Below, piece after piece: positions 59,963 through 64,000 of a DNA stretch of 64,000 nt. Both the position numbers and the translations under genes were made by a program. Each line of letters begins with the position of its first letter. The stretch's first letter is position 1. The stretch is from Caballeronia glebae (GTDB taxonomy: Bacteria; Pseudomonadota; Gammaproteobacteria; Burkholderiales; Burkholderiaceae). A model generated the notes under the pieces. That model was not told the origin of the DNA, ran no database searches, and was given only the letters and a program-made list of their open reading frames with translations. Where the stretch lies: contig NZ_FCOJ02000032.1 of assembly GCF_001545035.1 (NCBI RefSeq), positions 1 through 64,000 on the forward strand, read 5' to 3'.

Positions 59963-60352
59963 ATGACCACACGCGTCGCGCTCATCGCGCACGACATGAA
60001 GAAGGACGACATCGTCACGCTCGCGGGCGAATTCGTCGACACGCTCGCGCAATGCAATCTTGTCGCGACCGGCACGACCGGCGGGCGCATCGCGGCGGCG
60101 CACGGGCTGGAGATCGAGCGCAAGCTGTCCGGCCCGCACGGCGGCGACCTGCAGATCGGCGCGGAACTGGCGGAAGGGCGCGTGAATATCGTGATCTTCC
60201 TGCGCGACCCGATGACTCCGCAGCCGCACGAGCCCGACATCAACGCGCTCGTGCGCGCCTGCGACGTGCACAACGTGCCGTGCGCGACCAACATCGCGAC
60301 GGCGCGCATGATTCTCGACGACTTGCGCCTGCGCTTTGCGCGGGCGTCCTGA
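59963..60352 (+). CDS. mgsA: Methylglyoxal synthase
   Basis: The product has 129 residues, slightly shorter than E. coli MgsA (152). IALIAHD-like VALIAHDMKKDDIV opens it, LVATGTTGGRI near 33 and SGPHGGDLQIG near 56 follow, with the catalytic Asp62. FLRDPMTPQPHEPDINAL matches the phosphate site. It turns dihydroxyacetone phosphate into methylglyoxal, bypassing lower glycolysis. It lies 24 bp before a quinone oxidoreductase. Confidence 0.95.
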   Translation: MTTRVALIAHDMKKDDIVTLAGEFVDTLAQCNLVATGTTGGRIAAAHGLEIERKLSGPHGGDLQIGAELAEGRVNIVIFLRDPMTPQPHEPDINALVRACDVHNVPCATNIATARMILDDLRLRFARAS

Positions 60353-60376
60353 AGCACGAAAGGAGATGAACGAGCG

Positions 60377-61351
60377 ATGACCAAGGCAATCCGATTCGAC
60401 AAGACAGGCGGCCCCGAAGTCATGAAGTGGGTCGATGTGGACGTGGGCGCGCCGGGCAAAGGCGAGATCCGCGTGAAGCATCACGCGGTGGGGCTGAATT
60501 TCATCGACGTGTACTTTCGCACCGGCCTGTATCCGATGCCGCTGCCGGGCGGCCTCGGCATGGAAGCGGCGGGCGAGGTGACGGCGGTGGGCGAGGGCGT
60601 CACGCAGTTCGCGCCGGGCGATCGTGTCGCGTACGCATCGCGGCCGCCGGGCGCCTATGCACAAGAGCGCGTGATGTCGGCGGATTACGTCGTCAGGCTG
60701 CCCGATTCGATCGGCTACGACGATGCCGCGTCGATCATGCTGCAAGGTCTGACCGCGCAATATCTGCTGCGCCGGACGTATCGCGTGAAGGCGGGCGACA
60801 CGGTGCTGATCCACGCGGCTGCCGGCGGCGTCGGCATGCTCGCGTGCCAGTGGGCGAAGGCGCTCGGCGCGACGGTGATCGGCACGGTCGGCTCGGAGGA
60901 AAAAGCCGAGCTCGCGAAGGCCCACGGCTGCGACTACCCGATCGTCTACACGCGCGAGAACCTGGCGCAGCGCGTGCGCGAAATCACCAACGGCGCGGGC
61001 GTGCCCGTCGTCTACGATTCGATTGGCAAGGACACGTATATCGCGTCGCTCGATTGCCTTTCGCCGCTCGGCTTGTTCGTGAGCTTCGGCAATTCGTCGG
61101 GACCGCTGCCGCCGCTCGATTCGTCCGAACTCGCCGGACGCGGCTCGCTCTTTTTCACGCGGCCGACGCTCTTCAGCTACATCGCCAAGCGCGGCGATCT
61201 CGATGCGATGGCGGCGGAACTGTTCGATGTCGTGTCCTCGGGCAAGGTGAAGACGAACGTGCGCCAGCGTTATCCGTTGTCCGATGCGGCGCGCGCGCAC
61301 CAGGACCTCGAAGCGCGCAAGACGACCGGCTCGACGATTCTTCTGCCTTGA
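60377..61351 (+). CDS. Zinc-independent quinone oxidoreductase (QOR family)
   Basis: The product has 324 residues. The medium-chain reductase fold is clear from HHAVGLNFIDVYFRTGLYP near residue 35, GGLGMEAAGEVTAVGEGV near 60, and VLIHAAAGGVGMLACQWAKAL near 142 as the NADPH loop. No zinc-ligand cysteines are present, as in QorA. It reduces quinones or unsaturated carbonyls with NADPH. Its place after mgsA suggests a role in handling reactive aldehydes such as methylglyoxal. An AAGGAG precedes ATG 60377. Confidence 0.93.
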   Translation: MTKAIRFDKTGGPEVMKWVDVDVGAPGKGEIRVKHHAVGLNFIDVYFRTGLYPMPLPGGLGMEAAGEVTAVGEGVTQFAPGDRVAYASRPPGAYAQERVMSADYVVRLPDSIGYDDAASIMLQGLTAQYLLRRTYRVKAGDTVLIHAAAGGVGMLACQWAKALGATVIGTVGSEEKAELAKAHGCDYPIVYTRENLAQRVREITNGAGVPVVYDSIGKDTYIASLDCLSPLGLFVSFGNSSGPLPPLDSSELAGRGSLFFTRPTLFSYIAKRGDLDAMAAELFDVVSSGKVKTNVRQRYPLSDAARAHQDLEARKTTGSTILLP

Positions 61352-61396
61352 CGTGTAGCGTCGGGCGGTTCGTCACCATAACGATCGATTGAAAAC

Positions 61397-62095
61397 ATGA
61401 GCGAGCCGTCCTTTACCGTCGTCCTGATCGAGGACGAAAAGCAGATTCGCCGCTTCGTGCGCGTGTCGCTCGAAGCGCAGGGCATGACGGTCCACGAGGC
61501 GGAAACGGGTCAGAAGGGCCTCGTCGAAGCCGCGACGCGCAAGCCCGATCTCGTGATCGTCGATCTCGGTTTGCCGGACACCGACGGCATCGACGTGATT
61601 CGGGAACTGCGCGGCTGGACCGAACTGCCGATCATCGTGCTTTCGGCGCGTACGCAGGAGGAAGAGAAAGTCGCCGCGCTCGATGCCGGCGCCGACGATT
61701 ACCTCACGAAGCCCTTCGGCGTTTCCGAACTGATGGCGCGGATTCGCGCGCATCTGCGGCGGCGCAATCAGGCCTCCGCGAGCGAGACGCCGGTCGTGTC
61801 TTTCGGCGGCGTAACCGTCGATCTCGCGTTGCGCCGCGTCATGAAAAACGGCGAAAACGTGCATCTGACGCCAATCGAATACCGGCTGCTATCGACGCTC
61901 GTGCGGCACGCGGGGCGCGTGCTCACGCATCGGCAATTGCTGGTGGAAGTGTGGGGGCCGTCGCATGTCGAAAGCCCGCATTATCTGCGCATCTACATGG
62001 CGCATCTGCGGCAGAAGCTCGAAGGCGATCCCGCGCAGCCCGAACATATCGTGACGGAAACGGGCGTCGGTTACAGGCTCGTCGGTGTGGTGTGA
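61397..62095 (+). CDS. kdpE: OmpR-type response regulator, KdpE-like
   Basis: The product has 232 residues. The receiver domain (5-120) has the acidic pair EDE, the phospho-acceptor Asp56 (IVDLGLPDTDG) and Lys105 (YLTKPF). The winged helix (130-228) has HLTPIEYRLLSTLVRHAGRV and PHYLRIYMAHLRQKLE. The closest type is KdpE, regulator of potassium transport. No kdpFABC or sensor kinase KdpD gene lies near, so it appears orphaned here. It follows the quinone oxidoreductase by 45 bp and overlaps a convergent gene by 25 bp. Confidence 0.85.
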   Translation: MSEPSFTVVLIEDEKQIRRFVRVSLEAQGMTVHEAETGQKGLVEAATRKPDLVIVDLGLPDTDGIDVIRELRGWTELPIIVLSARTQEEEKVAALDAGADDYLTKPFGVSELMARIRAHLRRRNQASASETPVVSFGGVTVDLALRRVMKNGENVHLTPIEYRLLSTLVRHAGRVLTHRQLLVEVWGPSHVESPHYLRIYMAHLRQKLEGDPAQPEHIVTETGVGYRLVGVV

Positions 62096-62763
62096 CGGCT
62101 GGCGTGCGCGGCTTCGGGCCTGAGCGAATCGAGCACGCTATCGATAGGCTCGTCGCCGCCGACGAACGCGATCATCCGGTTGCGGATGCCGAGCGTCACG
62201 CAGCGCACCGCGATGCGCGCGACGTCCGCCCGCGCGACTTCGGGCTTGTGTTCCGTGAGTTCGCCGACGGGCGCGATAGTCCCGCGCCCCGGCTCGTCCG
62301 ATAACGGTCCGGGCCGAAGGATCACGAAAGGTACGCCGCGATGCGCGACGTATTCGTCGGCTTCACGCTTCATCCGCGAATAGTGGCGTAGCGCAAATCC
62401 GCTGTGCGCGGGATCGAACGCCGACAGCGCGCTCACGACGACGAGTTGCTGCACGCGCCGGCGCTTCGCGTAATCGGCGGTGCGCATGACGGCGTCGCGG
62501 TCGATCGCGCGCTCCTCGTGCACGCCTTCGTTTTCCGCCGATCCGGCCGCGTAGATCACATGCGTGATGTCGTCGAAGGCGTGGGAAAAGTCGTGGGTCA
62601 GGTCGCCGAGCACGATTTCCGCGCCCATCGCCGCGAACTCGCTCTTGTGCGCCGACTTGCGCAGCATCGCGCGAAACGGCATGGCGTCCTCGTGCAGGCG
62701 CGCGGCGATCAGCCGGCCCGTGCGGCCGTGCGCGCCGATCAGCAGAACCTTCAGCGTTTTCAT
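62071..62763 (-). CDS. NAD(P)-binding protein of the atypical SDR type
   Basis: The product has 230 residues. It starts with a dinucleotide loop LLIGAHGRTGRLIAARL, followed by MGAEIVLGDLTHDF and THVIYAAGSAENEG, the usual pattern of NAD(P)H-binding YwnB-like proteins. FVILRPGPLSDEPGRGTIAP near residue 165 is the family motif. The catalytic YxxxK motif is replaced by HYSRMKREAD near residue 135. Function is unknown; relatives act on quinones or sense NADPH. Its stop lies inside the 3' end of the convergent kdpE-like gene. Confidence 0.9.
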   Translation of the reverse strand: MKTLKVLLIGAHGRTGRLIAARLHEDAMPFRAMLRKSAHKSEFAAMGAEIVLGDLTHDFSHAFDDITHVIYAAGSAENEGVHEERAIDRDAVMRTADYAKRRRVQQLVVVSALSAFDPAHSGFALRHYSRMKREADEYVAHRGVPFVILRPGPLSDEPGRGTIAPVGELTEHKPEVARADVARIAVRCVTLGIRNRMIAFVGGDEPIDSVLDSLRPEAAHASRHTTPTSL

Positions 62764-62854
62764 GCGAAACGCTCCTTCGCCGTGGGTCTCTACCCGACAA
62801 AGTAGGTGATTTCTTTGCGGCGTGCCGCGGGACGCGTTTGCGCCCGCAGCATTT

Positions 62855-64000
62855 TTACTCCGCCGCGTTCGCCGGACGCGCGCGACCCTCGCGGCGCGCA
62901 CGCCGTTGTTCCGCGCGAATGCGGAAGCGGTCCATGTAGAGATAGACGACGGGCGTCGTATAGAGCGTCAGCATCTGGCTCACGATCAGTCCGCCGACGA
63001 TCGCGATGCCAAGCGGCGCGCGCATCTCCGAGCCTTCGCCGGTGCCGAACGCGAGCGGCAGCGCGCCGAGCAGGGCGGCCGCGGTCGTCATCATGATCGG
63101 GCGAAAGCGCAGCAGACACGCCTCGCGGATCGCGTCCTGCGGCGTCTGCGCGCCGTGGCGCGTCGCCTCGATCGCGAAGTCGACCATCATGATCGCGTTC
63201 TTCTTCACGATGCCGATGAGCAGAATCACCGCGATCAGCGCGATGATGCTGAACTCCGTCTTGAACAGCAGCAAGGCGAGCAGCGCGCCGATGCCCGCGG
63301 ACGGCAACGTGGAGAGAATCGTGATCGGATGGATGTAGCTCTCGTACAGAATCCCGAGCACGATATAGACGGCCGCCAGCGCCGCGAGAATCAGGAGCGG
63401 CTGGTCGTTGAGCGATTGCTGGAACGCCTGCGCCGTGCCCTGGAAGGTGCCATGCAGGGTTTGCGGCACGCCGAGTTCGGCCATGGTTTCGTAGATCGCG
63501 GCGGTCGCGTCGGACAGCGACTTGCCCGGCGGCAGATTGAATGAAATCGTCGAGGCGACGAACTGGCTCTGGTGATTCACGGAAAGCGGCGTGTTGCCCG
63601 GCCCGAATTTCGCGATTGCCGAGAGCGGCACCATCGTTTCCTTCGATGTCGACACCGCCGCGCCCGACGACGAACCGTTCTTGCCCGTCGCCGCGATCGC
63701 GTTGGTCGCCGAGTTCTTCACGGCGGCGAGCGCGAGGGAGGCGGTGGTGTCGGCGCTGCTCGTCGACGATCCGCCCGCGCCCGTCGACCCCGTCGCGGAT
63801 GTGGACGCGGTCGTCGCCGCGCCGGACGTCGTGGTCGATTGCGTCGATGCCGAGCCGCTCGCCGTCCCGCCCGACGTGCTGATGTAGATCTGCTTGAGCA
63901 TCTCCGGGTCTTGCCAGTATTTCGGCGCGAGCTCCATCACCACGTGATACTGCGACAGCGGGTTATAGATGGTCGAGACCTGCCGCTGGCCGAACGCGTC
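62855..64000 (-). CDS. RND efflux permease, C-terminal part (cut by window edge)
   Basis: The visible 381 residues are the C-terminal third of an AcrB/MdtB-type permease and run off the right edge. They include VPLSAIAKFGPGNTPLSVNH, the LILAALAAVYIVLGILYESY helix and LTLYTTPVVYLYMDRF at the end. RND permeases export drugs using proton flow across the inner membrane with a fusion protein and outer-membrane channel. An insert of about 80 residues rich in Ser, Thr, Gly and Ala (63640-63880) sits where MdtB-type proteins have only a short loop. The gene is single-direction with no partner seen. Confidence 0.9.
   Translation of the reverse strand, partial: DAFGQRQVSTIYNPLSQYHVVMELAPKYWQDPEMLKQIYISTSGGTASGSASTQSTTTSGAATTASTSATGSTGAGGSSTSSADTTASLALAAVKNSATNAIAATGKNGSSSGAAVSTSKETMVPLSAIAKFGPGNTPLSVNHQSQFVASTISFNLPPGKSLSDATAAIYETMAELGVPQTLHGTFQGTAQAFQQSLNDQPLLILAALAAVYIVLGILYESYIHPITILSTLPSAGIGALLALLLFKTEFSIIALIAVILLIGIVKKNAIMMVDFAIEATRHGAQTPQDAIREACLLRFRPIMMTTAAALLGALPLAFGTGEGSEMRAPLGIAIVGGLIVSQMLTLYTTPVVYLYMDRFRIRAEQRRARREGRARPANAAE

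Noticed and set aside
59054..61300. Minus-strand frame of 748 codons opposite the SDR, mgsA and quinone oxidoreductase genes
   Set aside because: Crosses three well-supported genes with ribosome sites on the other strand.
1..64000. Mobile elements, prophage, toxin-antitoxin or defence genes
   Set aside because: No transposase, integrase, terminal repeats, CRISPR spacing or recognised defence domains were seen on either strand.

Overview
The window is a high-GC chromosomal stretch of a betaproteobacterium of the Burkholderiaceae, most likely the Paraburkholderia/Caballeronia group. This rests on gene content and order: a rng-maf-rlmH-rsfS-nadD-hemF-purD-yebC run, two class I cytochromes c beside a MoxR/VWA cluster, an intracellular PhaZ depolymerase with a TetR neighbour, and dnaE beside lipopolysaccharide glycosyltransferases, WaaL and MsbA. 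The genus is inferred from recognised protein families, not from a database search. I see no rRNA, tRNA, CRISPR array, insertion sequence or prophage. The stretch reads as core or near-core chromosome with a few lineage-specific genes.

Layout: 1-3.5 kb holds a DMT exporter (cut by the left edge) and a VOC protein, divergent from a MocR-type regulator, then a small HExxH protein. 3.6-5.5 kb is htpG behind a sigma-32-like promoter. 5.6-9.6 kb carries a TPR/glycosyltransferase-like protein and a translationally coupled trio (ubiC, a uracil/deoxyinosine-DNA-glycosylase-like protein, a spermidine-synthase-like protein). 9.8-12.9 kb has a DUF3311/SSS transporter pair and a FUSC protein. 12.9-18.5 kb, all on the minus strand, has a PhnB-like VOC protein, transaldolase and a MoxR-GNAT-VWA-BenE operon. 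18.9-19.7 kb has two secreted cytochromes c. 19.8-21.9 kb is rnfB-nth-DUF1841.

22-26.5 kb holds a TetR regulator facing phaZ and a GH15 glucoamylase/trehalase-type enzyme. 26.9-30.6 kb has two small proteins, a secreted lactonase, a 5'-truncated PagP remnant and a CorA/ZntB transporter. 30.6-37 kb has ftsK, a META lipoprotein, purT and small envelope proteins including an unlisted 56-residue lipoprotein. 37-41 kb has rhlE and the trhO-gluQ tRNA-modification operon. 41-50.8 kb links dnaE to an envelope-polysaccharide block (three glycosyltransferases, an O-antigen ligase, MsbA). 50.8-59 kb is the housekeeping run rng to upp. 59.2-64 kb has an atypical SDR, mgsA, a quinone oxidoreductase, a KdpE-like regulator, an NAD(P)-binding protein and the C-terminal part of an RND efflux permease cut by the right edge.

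No radically new system stands out. The points most worth a second look are the MoxR-GNAT-VWA-BenE operon, rnfB kept beside nth without other rnf genes, the PagP remnant, an SDR without the YxxxK pair, the low-complexity insert in the RND permease, and apparently leaderless promoters at ubiC and dnaE.
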